Shown: positions 22,820-35,377 of the stretch, piece after piece
Position numbering within the stretch: the stretch's first letter is position 1
Layout of the letters: each line of letters starts with the position of its first letter
Assembly (NCBI GenBank): GCA_002914845.1
Contig: JXTC01000331.1
Coordinates: 286,931 to 350,930 of the forward strand
Source: Trema orientale
Taxonomy: Eukaryota > Streptophyta > Magnoliopsida > Rosales > Cannabaceae
Direction of reading: 5' to 3'
DNA length: 64,000 nucleotides
Translations under genes and position numbers: made by a program
Notes under the pieces: model-generated
Database searches by the model: none
The model's input: only the letters and a program-made list of their open reading frames with translations
What the model was told of the DNA's origin: nothing

Positions 22820-25365
22820 AAATGAAAAGTGTCCTTTCATTGATTTGAGGAACGGACCAGTTTTGCAACAAAATAGAAATTTAGGGTAACATAAGAAACT
22901 TTTTGTAATTTAGGGAGTAAAGTAATACAATTTACATATTTCCAAGGAGGGCAAGAATGAAAAGGAACACTTTTTTGTTTTATTTAGATGTCTTTTCTCT
23001 CTTTGTAGCATTAATATGGGGAGGGAGAGCCATGCCTGGTGTTTTGGCTACGTGATTTAGACAAAGGCTTGGTAGCTGAGATCTCATCAGACGAATTCAG
23101 AAAAATATAAATGCATATTTATTCCCTCTAGCGTTCGCTATGGTTGATGCCATAAGTGTGTTCGTTTTGGTCAATGCCTTCGCTTTGGATACCTCTCTGT
23201 CACCCACAATAATGCAGTGCGGTAAACTTACAATTTCAGTGTCGTACCAAGTCACATTATATTCTGATTCGAATGATGGTCATGACATATTCAAGTTTAG
23301 GACAGTCCTTAATAACCGAAAACGGTGGTATAACTATACATATATATATATATATATCATATTAAAGATCAATTTATAAAATATAAACTATTAGGATTTT
23401 GGAGGTAAACCAATTTCACCAGTTATAGATATCACATTTTGATAGTGCCAAAGGGGCATAAGGGTCAAGATCCAAGGTGTAATATACTAAAATGAGCACG
23501 GCTAAACAACAAATTTGAGTTTAAGGCTTAATTTATGGGATAAATTAGAATGAATAACCGCAAAAGTAATGCAATTTGGTAGATTTCATCTATGTTATAA
23601 TATTATGATAGTTTGTCATTTGTTCTATGTACTGTTGTTATTAAAACCAATGATAACGTTCAACAATTTTCTCAATAAAATCAAACAAACATACGTACAC
23701 TCGTTGCTCGCATGTGAGGACGTATTAATACTACATAGCATAATGATTTTAAGGAGTGTTATCGCGGCTTAGCATGATTCTTAACTACATTACATTTCGA
23801 ATGTTGAAGCTTAAAAATTCAAATTCTCCATTTCCTTTTTCAAGATTATAATAATAATAATAATAATAATGATATAAGTAGTACTGTTTAAATCACTAAT
23901 AATAAATTGACGATGTTCCTCAACTTTTTGTTCTCTCTCACATAGAATAATAATCGTAATAAAATATTCACGTATATTCTCGTATCAAATAAAAATGATC
24001 ACGTGATAACACATATTCTCTTATTATAGGTGAACAAACTTAAACCTGTATTTATTTATTTGTAATGAGGCATAATAGGAAAGGAAAATATTTTCGTCAG
24101 GAAAGGAAAATATTTTCGTCATTCATTCTTTTTCGTGTCTACATATATAGACATTTATGACCTTCCTAACTAACCAAACAGATGAGAGAGAGCTACTATC
24201 ATCTCCATCTCTCATGCATAAGTCATACTCCAAATCCTTCCTAATCCATCTATTGCTCCTACTTTTCGGCCGTTTATACCAAACATAAGTCCAAAATAAT
24301 TGGTTAAATTGGTAATAAATAGTTCCACTTTTTTTCCTCTCTAATTCGTTTCTAAAACATTTCTCAATGCAATTATTATTACTGATTTAGTAAACATGCG
24401 AACAATATAATGACAATAATTCTCTATGATTTTTATTTTTTACTTTTTGTTGTCTCGGAATATGACAATACTGGATGCTGTATTACATAACCTGATAACC
24501 TATTGATCTTGTCGTCGTGTGTGATTTACAAGCTGTCAAATTTTCAATAAGCAATGTTAATGGCATGGTGTTCCATATTTCGTTGTTGTCATATTGGAAC
24601 AATATTCTGTGAACTAAACGATGTCGTTTTAGCCAAATGGCGGCATTGAGATCCATTGTACAGCCCTGAGGACGGCTTTAAAGCATTCTCATCCTCAGTT
24701 GGCATCCCATCTAGCATATTGCGTCTAATTTTTGACAAACCATGTTCCTTAAATTCAAAATTATGCTAATTTATGTTGTTAAAAACCGTCTCTCTTTTTT
24801 TTTGGGTTATTTTTTCAATGGAAATTTCTATTATTCTTTTAATTTTTTTGGAGAGCTTTAGTGATGGTTTACTCTTCATGAAAAAGGAACGATTTTTTTT
24901 TGAAAAAAAAAATGGGTCCCAATGGAGAAAAGCCATGTTAAAAGTTGGCAGCTATCACAAATTTTGGCTGGACCTCTTGGCCCATTGAGGCTAGTGCATA
25001 GGGCCAAGTTTCTAACCAGACAAGCTTTGAGCCCACAACTAATGTCTTTGTTAGCTAGCATTAGCAAAGCTACTTTGCACGGTTGCACCCAAGCCTCAAA
25101 CATCCACATCTCATCTTCAAGTTCAATCCCTTCTATTTTATGTCGTTTCTCACAATTGATAGTTGTTTGAAGTTCATAAGGATCGCAACCATGAACTCCA
25201 TAATGTCACAGTAGTTTCATCATTTTCCAAGTTGTTATATAAAATAGTCAAACACTATTGCATGAGATTGATATTGTATGTCTAGACTGATTGATAATTA
25301 CATCCGTTAATGTTGTTGAAGTTTATAAATTCAAATCCTATTACTGGATCTATAATCGGAATTTT

Positions 25366-25398
<33 letters not shown>

Positions 25399-27092
25399 TT
25401 CATTCATTACCCATATATAATATACGAAGTAAGTTCATTTTCTAGTTTTAATTAGTATAAAGCAAGTCTTAGTACCATTATGATTTTGAGTCTAGTGATG
25501 TTACTAATGGTGTTTCTATTATTAGAAAGGAAATGGATTATGATACTTTACAAGCGTTGGAAAATGGAAAGTTCCATTTGCTAATTTTTTTGGATCGATC
25601 GATTCGGTCATAATTAATTAGTTTGAATTCTCTTTGACCACATGATTACCCTACAAATTAGGACTTGCAATTATTACCACATGATTGCTCAATTACTCCT
25701 CTTACAACTATATATTGTAATCAGCCTTGTGAAGAAAGCTAGTTCGTTGTCCCTAATTGGATCACTCGCACAACTTTGCTTGTGTTGACTAAAACTATGC
25801 GAAGTTATCACGCAAAGTTTTTGTAATAAGCAAACATTAAAGACTAAAATATCTTTATTTTGCCTATTGTTCATTGATTTCGTTTTGCTTTGAAAGAAAC
25901 GTGGATGGCGGTCCAATCTAAAAGGCATAGAATTGAAACTTGGGATTGGTGATGAAAAAAATGAAGGCTGCATAATACTAAGGAGGAGATGCCTATTTTG
26001 AAGAATAAATAAATACAAAGAGGAAATTAGAGAGTGAGAGAGGAGGGGCAATTTTGGGTATTAGTATCTTTGGGAATCTCGGATATTTGGTGGCTTGCCT
26101 TGTTGAAACTTCTTTAGTTAGCTTGTGGTTGTGGTAGACATGGGAAGGGACAAACCCCCCAAAAGCTTGTTTGATAGTGCCAATGCAGATGGATTTGAAG
26201 ACCAATTATTACGTTGGCTAATTATACCTTGGTTGAGAGATTCCTAGTGGTTTCAAATGAAGGGAGGACCTCATACTATAGACAGATATAAACAAAGTTC
26301 ATAAAGTAATGAAAGTTATTTGAAATTAGCCCGTGGCTCAAATTAATAATCACAAATCAATTATTTGCATGGACAAACCATATATGGCATAAAGATTATC
26401 CGTTTGACAAATTTCAGATTAAGACAACTCTTTCGTATTGGTAATTTTAGATTAGAACCTTTTTTTTTTAATCTTATTTTTATCTATGTATAAGTCGAGA
26501 TCGAAGATCTAAATTATGAATTTGGTAGTCCAATAAATAAATTGATGTCACATTATATTAAAACTTCAAATAAAAAAAGAAGTTCAAAATTCTAAATAGT
26601 ATATTGTTTATTTATTTGTAGGATATGACACTAAAATAAGATAATAATTGGAACATGGAATTAAAGGCTTGAAAAAAATTTCACACCAACAATTTCCCTA
26701 AGTTGGCAACCAAAAGAAGGCTATTTTAGTAAAATTTGTCTTTATCTAGCAATTTCCTTTTTTTTTTTTCCTATGTAGAGTTAAAAGGTGAAATTTGTCT
26801 GGCACACGAAAAAAAAAAAATTAAGAAATAAATAATTTGAAAAAAAAAAAATCTCAACGACTAGAGCCAATTTTCGCCTCAAACTAAGGAACGGCGAATA
26901 GAACAACCCGAAACAAAATCGTCACTCTCAGTCACAGTTCAGCTCCACCCACATAGTCGAGACAACTAGACCCTTCTTAGTGCTCTCCGACGACCCAAAA
27001 CCCCATAACCCGATTGCCCATTTGCCCAAAACCCGACCCTTTTGGCCCCTGCTCCTTCGAGCTGAACAGAGCCGAGCCTCAATGGTTCTATA
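22820..27092. other. Large intergenic region, no supported gene
   Basis: AT-rich DNA with TA microsatellites (about 23338-23358, 25369-25394), an ATA/TAA run at about 23850 and a 22-bp direct duplication at 24077-24120. A somewhat higher-complexity patch lies at 24920-25170 and another at 25990-26210 (minus strand); their short open frames match nothing I recognise. 26860-27092 is GC-richer and is probably the promoter and 5' leader of the next gene. Confidence 0.4.
24077..24120. repeat. 22-bp perfect tandem duplication
   Basis: Two adjacent identical units beginning AGGAAAGGAAAATATTTTCG. No known role. Confidence 0.9.
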
Positions 27093-29333
27093 ATGACCTT
27101 AACTCGTTCCCGGCGGACTCATTCCTCCGAACCCGAAAAACCCACCGACCCAGCAACCAGCTCTGGCGGAGGAGGGACCGCCATGAGAGTTATCGTGCCT
27201 CTACAAGGCGTGGTTCAGGGCAGGGGAGGTCTCGTTCTGGGCTCGCTTTTACCTTGTGCTCTCTATTATTTCTTACAACTCTACCTCAAACGACGTCGTC
27301 CCGACCCGCCTCCGCCTCCGTCGTCGTCTTCGTCGGAGGGTCATTCGTCTCCCGGAAATTCTCCGTCGACGTCGGCCGGGGAATTGGCGGAGGTTCCTTT
27401 CTTGCCCCGGTCCTTGTCTCGGACCCTACTCTCGCCTAGAGGCCATGGCGGACCGCCTTACGTTTCGGGTCGGGCCAATTCGATTCTGAAGTCAGGTGAT
27501 TCGGCGTACTATGTTGGGTTGAGGAAGGTTTCGGAGGATCCGTATGACGACTTGGATAATCCGGATGGTGTTATTCAGCTTGGTTTGGCCGAAAACAAGG
27601 TGGGTTATGTTTACTTATATATATAGATATATAGATATAAGCGTGTGAGCTTTGAACTGAATTTTTGAAGTATTACAATCTGATGTGTTGTTATCTTTTT
27701 TGGTGGGTGATGTAGCTGTCATTGGACTTGGTTCGAGATTGGCTTGTGCAGAACGCGAGGGAAGCTATATTGAGTGGAGGAGGAACAAGTGCTTCGGAGC
27801 TGAGTATAAGTGGGATTGCAAGTTATCAGCCTTTTGATGGGTTAATGGAGTTGAAAGTGGTATATTATCCGACTTCTATATCAATTTTCTTTGTACTCAT
27901 GGATGATGCATGTAATTCTCTCTGTTTCGTGGCTCATTATTTGTCATTAGAGCCTTATGTGACATGAACTCTCTCCTTTTGTTGGATTCAATGCCTTCTT
28001 TCCTATTCGGGCTGGAAATTTGAAAGTGTTGAGATTAGTTTTGCTTATAGTTTGGGATTCGTTTGAGTTTAACGACTGAGAATAATGCGAGTTTGAGTCG
28101 AAACATGTATAACTGCTCAACTTTAGATCGATTTACTAATTTTGGAATACATTTAAATGGTTGAAACTCTCATATGGTTCTGGATTTGGTGTTTCCAACT
28201 ATTGCATCAATGACATTTTAGTTCCACAGGCTATAGCAGATTTCATGTCTCAAGTTATGGGAAATTCAGTTTCTTTCAACCCCTCTCAAATGGTATTGAC
28301 AGCTGGTGCATCCCCTTCAATAGAAATCGTAAGCTTTTGCCTAGCAGACAGTGGAAATGCATTTCTTGTCCCTACACCATGTTACCCAGGGTAGTCACCG
28401 ATGTCTCCATTCGAAAATGTCTATGCATATAACTATTTTACTGTGAGAAAGCTAAAGTTTTTATACATTTTCTGCAGTTTGGACAGGGATGTAAAATGGC
28501 GAACTGGAGTTGAGATAATACCTGTTCCGTGCCGTAGTACAGACAACTTCAGTTTAAGCATTACTGCTCTGGACTTAGCATTCAATCAGGCCAAAAAACG
28601 CGGTGTAAAAGTTCGAGGGGTTATAATTTCAAATCCTTCAAATCCTGTTGGCAATCTTCTTAGTAGGGAAATACTTCACAGCCTGCTGGACTTTGCCAGA
28701 GAGAAGAATATACATATAGTATCGAATGAAATATTTGCTGGTTCCACGCGTGGAAGCAAGGAGTTCATAAGCATGGCAGAAATTATTGATTCAGAAGATC
28801 TCGACCGTGACAGGGTTCATATAGTATATGGTCTTTCAAAAGACCTCTCTCTTCCGGGGTTTAGAGTTGGTGTGATCTACTCCTTCAATGACAATATCTT
28901 GGCTGCTGCAAAAAAGTTGACAAGGTTCTCATCCATATCAGCTCCATCCCAGCAGTTACTTATATCTATGCTTTCCGATGCAAAATTTGTCCATAAGTTC
29001 ATTGAGATCAACGGGGAGAGGCTCCGAAGAATGTATCATAAATTTGTTGCAGGGTTGGAGCAATTGGGTATTGAATGCACTAAGAGCAACGGGGGTTTCT
29101 ACTGTTGGGCTGACATGAGTAAATTAATTTTTTCATACAGTGAGAAAGGTGAGCTTGAGCTCTGGGAAAGGCTGTTGAGTGTAGCTAAGCTCAATGTAAC
29201 TCCTGGATCTAGTTGCCATTGTATTGAACCTGGATGGTTCCGTTTCTGTTTTACTACCTTGGCTGAAGAAGATATTCCTGTTGTCATGAAACGAATTCGG
29301 AAAATATCCGAAGCCCGTAAATCTCATAGTTGA
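27093..29333 (+). CDS. ACS10/ACS12-type aminotransferase (ACC-synthase-like)
   Basis: Four exons (27093-27599, 27716-27859, 28230-28390, 28478-29333) encode 555 residues. After a Ser-rich N-terminus comes the family-specific [16 protein letters not shown] followed by a membrane-like stretch [19 protein letters not shown]. From about 145 a class I/II PLP aminotransferase domain follows: [46 protein letters not shown] with Lys392 as PLP lysine, and WFRFCF with the carboxylate-binding Arg. Arabidopsis ACS10 and ACS12 were reported to lack ACC synthase activity and to transaminate Asp and aromatic amino acids. Two key sites differ. The usual DEIY/DEIF motif reads SNEIF, so the Asp that holds the PLP ring nitrogen (Asp230 in apple ACC synthase) is Asn354, and the Tyr is Phe357. 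The usual PTPYYPG reads PTPCYPG (Cys268). The frame is otherwise intact. It is convergent with the LRR kinase gene. Confidence 0.93.
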
Positions 29334-29882
29334 AAATTTTGTTGGTTCATTGTACAGGGTTAGGCTGCTCATAAATTCTTTTGAAGAGGAAGCTCTTGCA
29401 ATAGTTTGAACTTTGAAGTATCGGTCTGGTCTGTGTGGATATTGTGCAATGAGCAAACTCGATCAATAATGGATTATAAACTTTCACCCTATAAGAATAA
29501 ACATTCTCACACTAACAGGAATAGATACAAAACAATCAAATGAAAACTTAATGGAACTTTTGATTTCATTGCCGTGAATCTCTCTGTACATGCGCGCACG
29601 TTAACATGAAAGGATTTAATTCCTTTTCATGTTTGTCTAAGAATGAGATACAATAAACAAATGATTTTTATTGTAAGAATCACAAATACTAAAAGGAAAA
29701 AAAAAAAAAATTAGACTTTTGGTAATCACAAAAGAATTTTCTATTGGTTTCCTATCTAAGAGCTTTTTCTCCCTCAACAATTGCCCAATTTTGTCCCAGC
29801 TAGACTACTAATACTCTGATCTCTGCTCAATAAATGCTTCACTGATCTAATTCTGAGATGACAAAAATTACCATTCTGGTCT
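29334..29882. other. Convergent 3' region between the aminotransferase and the LRR kinase
   Basis: About 550 bp holding both presumed 3' UTRs and a poly-A run at about 29700. No other feature seen. Confidence 0.5.
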
Positions 29883-32624
29883 CTATGATTCTGATCCATT
29901 TCTAATGGACTCAAGAACCTGAACAACCTCTGCCATGCTTGGCCTTCTCGAAGGAACCTCAGATGTACAGATAAGCCCCAATTTCATAACCTGAATCAGC
30001 TCGTTTTCTACAATACCCCTCAGGTTTCTATCAAAGCAGTCGGAAGCAGAGCCACTCTCCAACAATAACCTTACATATTCACACAAGACCACAACCTCAT
30101 TAGCCCTTGGACTCTCAACTGGTTTCCTACCTGTTACAAGCTCCAAAAGAATGATTCCAAAGCTATAAACATCGCATTTTTCGCTTAATCTCAAACTCTG
30201 AGCCAACTCTGGGGCAACATACCCTACGGCAGTGTGGAATTTGGTTAGACCATAATTGTCCAAGATAGGAAGTAACTTTCCCAAACCATAATCAGACAAC
30301 TTCCCATTGTAGTTCTCGTCTAAGAGAATGTTAGTGGACTTAATGTTGAGATGGAGAATGGGAGGTCTACAATCATGGTGAAGGTAGGCAAGGGCTCTTG
30401 CAGTTCCAAGAGCAATCTTAAACCTCCTTGACCAATCCAATTCACTATTGCCACCACCAGTGCTGGTGCCCGGATAGTGAAGACCATGTAGATTGTCGTA
30501 CAAATTCCCATTTGGGACAAATTCAGATAGAATCAGCTGCATTGTGGATGACCAGTAGTAACCTTGAAAGGCTACCAAATTGGGATGTTGGAGGTTGCCC
30601 AGCCGTCCTATTTCCTGCTCGAATTCATCTTGATTTCTTATCCTTCCCAAAGTCTCGAGCTTTTTCACTGCAATCGAGACTCCACCTTCAAAAGTAGTTT
30701 TGTAAACTGTTCCAATTGATCCACCACCTATCATGCACTCCTTGTCAAGCAAAGCTTTTGTGCCAGACTCCCAGTCTTCATACTTCGAGGGCAAACTCTT
30801 GCTGAAAAGAACCAGTTTTCCAATAATAACATTTGAATCGGTCGAGGCAAGTGGGGTGCTCTCCACGACCATTGCCTCATCATCTTTCTTCCTCCTGTGG
30901 GCCACGATGTTCATAATAGAAACTAGACAAACCCCAGTAAGTATCAATGCAGCAGCAACAATAGCAACAATGGCGGACACACTTAAAACGTGGTTTTTCT
31001 TTTGCTTGACAGTTGCGCCTTTCGCCAAGCAAGACTTGTCCAAAGGAGCACCACAGAGAAAAGGGTTGTCTGAAAATGCAGAGGAGCCATAGTGCTGAAT
31101 GGCTGTAGGAATGGTGCCTGAGAGGTTATTAGAGGAGAGATTAAGATGGGTTAAATTGGTTAAATTTCCAAGAGAAGATGGGATTGGCCCAGAAAGCAAA
31201 TTTTGTGACAAATCAAGAATATCTAGTCTTGACAAGTTTCCCAGGGTTGGTGGGATGGTTCCATTCAGATGGTTTTGATGTAGGTCAAGGATTTCCAGGT
31301 TAGTCATTTTGTAGAAAGTGTTTGGAATTTCTCCATCTAAAGAATTGCCTGACAGGTCCCTGCGAATATAGAGCATATTAGGAATTCTTCATGTTAGAAA
31401 AAGCAATATTGGGACATATCAAAAATATCAGATGATAGATTTTGAAACTCACAGCTCTCTAAGGAAAATGCAATTGCTTATATCAGTAGGTATTTGACCA
31501 ACGAGGCTGAGATTGTGCAAACCCAAAACCTGAAGCAGCTGAATGCTAGCTAATTCCTTAGGAATAGTCCCACTTATCGAGTTATTACCCAACTGAATCA
31601 CCACTAGCCTCTCTAGTTCCGCAAGCTCAGTCGGAATAGTCCCACTCAGCCTGTTAAACCCCAAGTTTAAAAACTTAAGACTCTTACAGTTTGTAATGCT
31701 CACAGGAACTTCCCCATCTAAACCATTGTCTGAAGCATCAAGAATCTCCAATCTGTCACTACAAGTTGTGATATCAGGAATCTTCCCAGTAAACCCATTA
31801 TCCGATACATTAAAACGAGTAAGATTTATCGATCCAAGAACCCCAAATGGGGCTGAGCCAGTAAACACATTGCTACCAAGATCCAATACTTTCAAGCTCT
31901 GGCACGCCAAGAGAACCTGCTGAACACTCCCTGATAATGCATTACTTCTCACTGACACATAATCAAGCCTTGGAATATCACACAGTTTTAAAGGAATGCC
32001 ACCACTTAGATTGTTGAAAGAGAAATCAAACCCTTCAAGGTTCGAGCATTTCGCCAACGATTCCGGAACCGAACCCGAAAGAGTGTTATGAGACAAAGAA
32101 ATGAACTTGGTTTTGTAACAGTTCTTGAACAAAGCTGATGGAATCTCCCCAGTGAAACCATTCCTTGACAAATCTAGAAGCCTAATGTTTGGTAAATCAC
32201 CAATAAACTCTGGGATCGATCCAGATAGCGCATTAGAGCTCAAGTTAATCTTCCACAATGTTTGAATATCACCATATTCTTTTGGGATATTTCCCTTAAA
32301 CAGGTTCCCAAACAATGTGATGACCCTCAAAGATTTTAGCCCAGACAAAGCCGGAGTCAGTACTCCATCCAAGCTAGTGTTCCAAAGAACAATCTTGTCT
32401 ACAAAACCAGCAGAGTTACAGAAAACACCGCTGAAATCTTGGCAAGGATTGCCACTAAAAGCCCATGTCCTCAAGCTATTGTACGGATCGTTTGTGACGT
32501 TCCCTTTGAATTGAAGCAGAATCTCTTTCTCAGTTGCCGGCAAAACCGATTGGATTCCAAGAAAATAACAAATAAAGCACAGAGCAAGAGCATGAGAAAG
32601 ACGAAAATGATGGAGCTTTCTCAT
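29883..32624 (-). CDS. LRR receptor-like kinase, At1g12460/At1g62950 type
   Basis: Two exons (31453-32624 and 29883-31359; 93-bp intron, GTGAGT donor) encode 882 residues, the remembered length of At1g12460. Order: signal peptide (about 1-30), N-terminal LRR cap, about 18-20 LRRs of the LxxLxLSxNxLSGxIP type, a PFLCG cap, a transmembrane helix at about 517-540 (SAIVAIVAAALILTGVCLVSIMN), then a kinase domain with GGGSIGTVYKT and AVKKL (Lys623). The catalytic loop reads HLNIKSTN (727-734) instead of HRDxKxxN and the metal motif reads DYG (747-749) instead of DFG, so it lacks the catalytic Asp and is probably a pseudokinase, as are its Arabidopsis homologues from memory. Expected at the plasma membrane; ligand unknown. 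The ATG at 32624 is placed by the signal peptide. Confidence 0.95.
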
Positions 32625-33233
32625 CTCTATTGTACCTACCCGTCTGGCATTATGGCAGTTGAATGCGATTGAAGCAAGATCCGAGTTCCTCCGCTACTAT
32701 TAAGCTCCAAGTGCTGCCATTGTTGAAGCTCCTGATTCTTGGATTTCCCAGCATAACAAGCAAAACAACTTGATCGAAACCACATAGCACCATCCTTCAC
32801 CAGCTGGGTCTCACTAAAATTGGAGAAAACTCATGAAAATTCAGCCACATTTTGTGCATCAAGGACCAAAAACCCGAGCACCCATTTAATATAAGCTTGT
32901 TTCAGGAACTGGGTTTGCCTCAGCCAAGGCTGGGATTGAACCAGAGCACCAAAAATTTGATCTTTACAACAAGAAAGCAAAGAGGAAAGAAGAAAATGGA
33001 GGACAGGAAGGTATGGGCTTTAATTGCTAGTGAGAAAAAGAAGAAAAATGGTGGCTTTTTGGGTTGGCTGCAAAGGGAAGTAAACAGGGTCAGACCGTGA
33101 GAACCAAATTTAATATAAACCGCTTTAGAAAAAAAAAAAAAAAAAAACACACAGCACAGCACAGCACGGCAATTTTGCCACGAACCCAAGTGAAAACTCA
33201 CTCAACCACGTGCATGTCCATTTTCATTTCCAT

Positions 33234-33274
<41 letters not shown>

Positions 33275-33820
33275 TTTTTACAGACTAGACTCCTCTACTC
33301 CTCCTCTTGTTCTCTAACAATGATATGAAATGTTTAAAGCTCTCTCTCTCTCTATTCCTCTGTCTCAGCACCATGTAGGACCTGTCTCTCTCTCACAGCA
33401 TTTATTCTCTCTCACCAACCATGCCAATACCTCCATCATCATCAACCCCACATAGAGACTAAAAAAAAAAAAAAAAAAAAAAAAGAAAGAAAAGAGAGAG
33501 ACGAAGAAACGAGGAGGAAGGGAGTGAAGAAGCAGGTTTGTTCTTTGTCTGTAGTTTCTCTCTCTCCTCTCCCTTTATTTTTTTTCTCTCTTTTGTCAGG
33601 TTTGAAACTTTCTTCTATCCGTTTTCGATTGAGACTTTGAGGAGACATTCGTTGTTTTCTTTATTATTTGTTAATGCATTACATATCACGTCATTCTTTT
33701 TTTCTCCTTGATTATTAAAATTAATTAAAGTAGACGAGACGTCAATTTTCTTCCCCTTTTTTAAATTTTTCTTTTCCAACAAAATTATTATTATTATTTT
33801 AAAACCTTTATTAAGGGAAC
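32625..33820. other. Upstream region of the LRR kinase gene
   Basis: Presumed 5' leader and promoter (minus strand). It contains a (TC)16 microsatellite at about 33236-33268, shorter CT runs at 33340-33410 and a 24-bp poly-A run at about 33459. No gene seen. Confidence 0.5.
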
Positions 33821-34691
33821 TAAGATGGTGTTTGGTTGATAGTAATGAAATGTAATGGAATGGAATGTAATGGCTTTATATTGTTTGGTTTCACTTTTTA
33901 CTTATGAATGGCCTTTACAATGTAATGACCATTACATCAAATAAAGGAATTAGAATTACACTTGAAAATGGATGTAAAGGTCATTACATTCCTAAGTTAG
34001 TCACTTTTTTCCTTTTTGCCTCTCATTTAATATGTTTTACCCCCTCATTATTATCTTCTTCCTCATATCTATGACTAAACCAAATGTAAAACTTGCATCC
34101 ATATTCATGACTAAACTACCAATAAATTATCTTTTTCCTCATATCATCCAATTATTATATTTTTGTTTTCTAATATACATTTTGTATGTTATATTTATGG
34201 GCGCGTCTACAGTAGGGGCGCCCCTACGTAGGGCCCTGTCTATTCACCGTTGGATGGGAATCTGTATATAAATATATTCTCCACAGATTCTCGTTATTCC
34301 CCACAGATTCTCATCCAACGATAATTAAGGCATGACCCTATGTAGGGACGCCCCTACCGTAGCCATCCCCTATATTTATATGGTAAATAATAATGAATAA
34401 TTATTAAATATTAATTTTACTACCATAAGAAATTTAATCTATTTTTATATTTGGTAATTGAATCTATTTTTATATTTTTTTTTCCAATAGTGATAGCATT
34501 TATTTTTAAAAAAAAAATTAATTCAAAATCAGGATATATTAGTCAAAGTACAGTTAATTCCATTACATTCTATAATTGATTCTAAAGTTTCAACCAAACA
34601 AAATAATCACCTTTCTTTTCCTTTCCATTCTTATTCCTATTACGATTACCATTACATTCAATTTCAATTCACCCAACCAAACGGCACCTTA
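33821..34691. mobile_element. Non-autonomous hAT-like transposon ('GTGTTTGGTT' ends)
   Basis: The left end TAAGATGGTGTTTGGTTGA (then GAAATGTAATGG) pairs with the right end, whose reverse complement is TAAGGTGCCGTTTGGTTGGG (then GAATGTAATGG). Poly-(TGTAATGG)-like subterminal motifs recur on both sides. Nothing is encoded. The target duplication could not be fixed. A second, smaller element sits inside at 34199-34370. Confidence 0.65.
34199..34370. mobile_element. 172-bp MITE with perfect 9-bp target duplication (Mutator-like)
   Basis: Perfect 9-bp direct repeats TATATTTAT lie at 34190-34198 and 34371-34379. The inverted arms are GGGCGCGTCTACAGTAGGGG on the left and, reverse-complemented, GGGGATGGCTACGGTAGGGG on the right, extending into CGTTGGATGRGAATCTGT. 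Nine-base duplications are typical of Mutator-like elements. It is nested in the 33821-34691 transposon. Confidence 0.85.
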
Positions 34692-35377
34692 AGACCATAC
34701 AAAACGAAACAAGTCGCAACAAAGTAGAGGGAAAATTGCTAAAAATAGTATAGAAAGTGAATTTAAATCAATATGTCCATATAGTATCTCAATTCATGTC
34801 GAGTAGAACACATCATATTATAAATTTAAATGAAAATAATAGCTTAAAAAATGTTCAAATTTAAATGAACGGTCATAAATTCATTGATGAACATGAATTA
34901 CAACACCAAAATCAGATTGACGATTGAATTCGTAAACACCAGGGCCGAAGAAAGAACACAAATCTTTCAATATGTGGGAAACTGTCTATAAAAAACCACA
35001 ACAATTGGCAATTGCTGAAAAAAGCAAGCACCTACGGTATGCATGTCCTATACCAATTTCAAACTATTCTATCCGCCCAAAATTATTTAATTTTATATTT
35101 AGAATAGTGCTAAGAGTTTTTTTTTTTTTTTTCATTTCTTAATACCGCCTGCCTTGACAGTTGAATTATAACTGATTAATTAGTGACTTGAAACTTATCA
35201 CTAATAGATTGACTAACATAATGACATTCATCAATTCTATATTGATAATTCACATGCATTATCCTTTCTCTTTTTTTATTTTTTTTTATTTTATGTTTTG
35301 CGCATTTCTTTACTTGGTGTTTTAATTTTGGGAAACCATTTGTTTTTGGTTTTATTTATTTAATAATATGTATTATT

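Noticed and set aside
24773-25170. Possible gene in a higher-complexity patch
   Set aside because: Short overlapping frames on both strands with no known motif and no splice structure I could extend.
25689-26205. 120- and 70-codon minus-strand frames
   Set aside because: No domain, low-complexity Ser/Leu/Phe composition, no homology recognised; might be a gene relic, but I cannot support it.
30428-31092. Plus-strand open frames across the LRR kinase gene
   Set aside because: Antisense of well-conserved kinase and LRR coding sequence.
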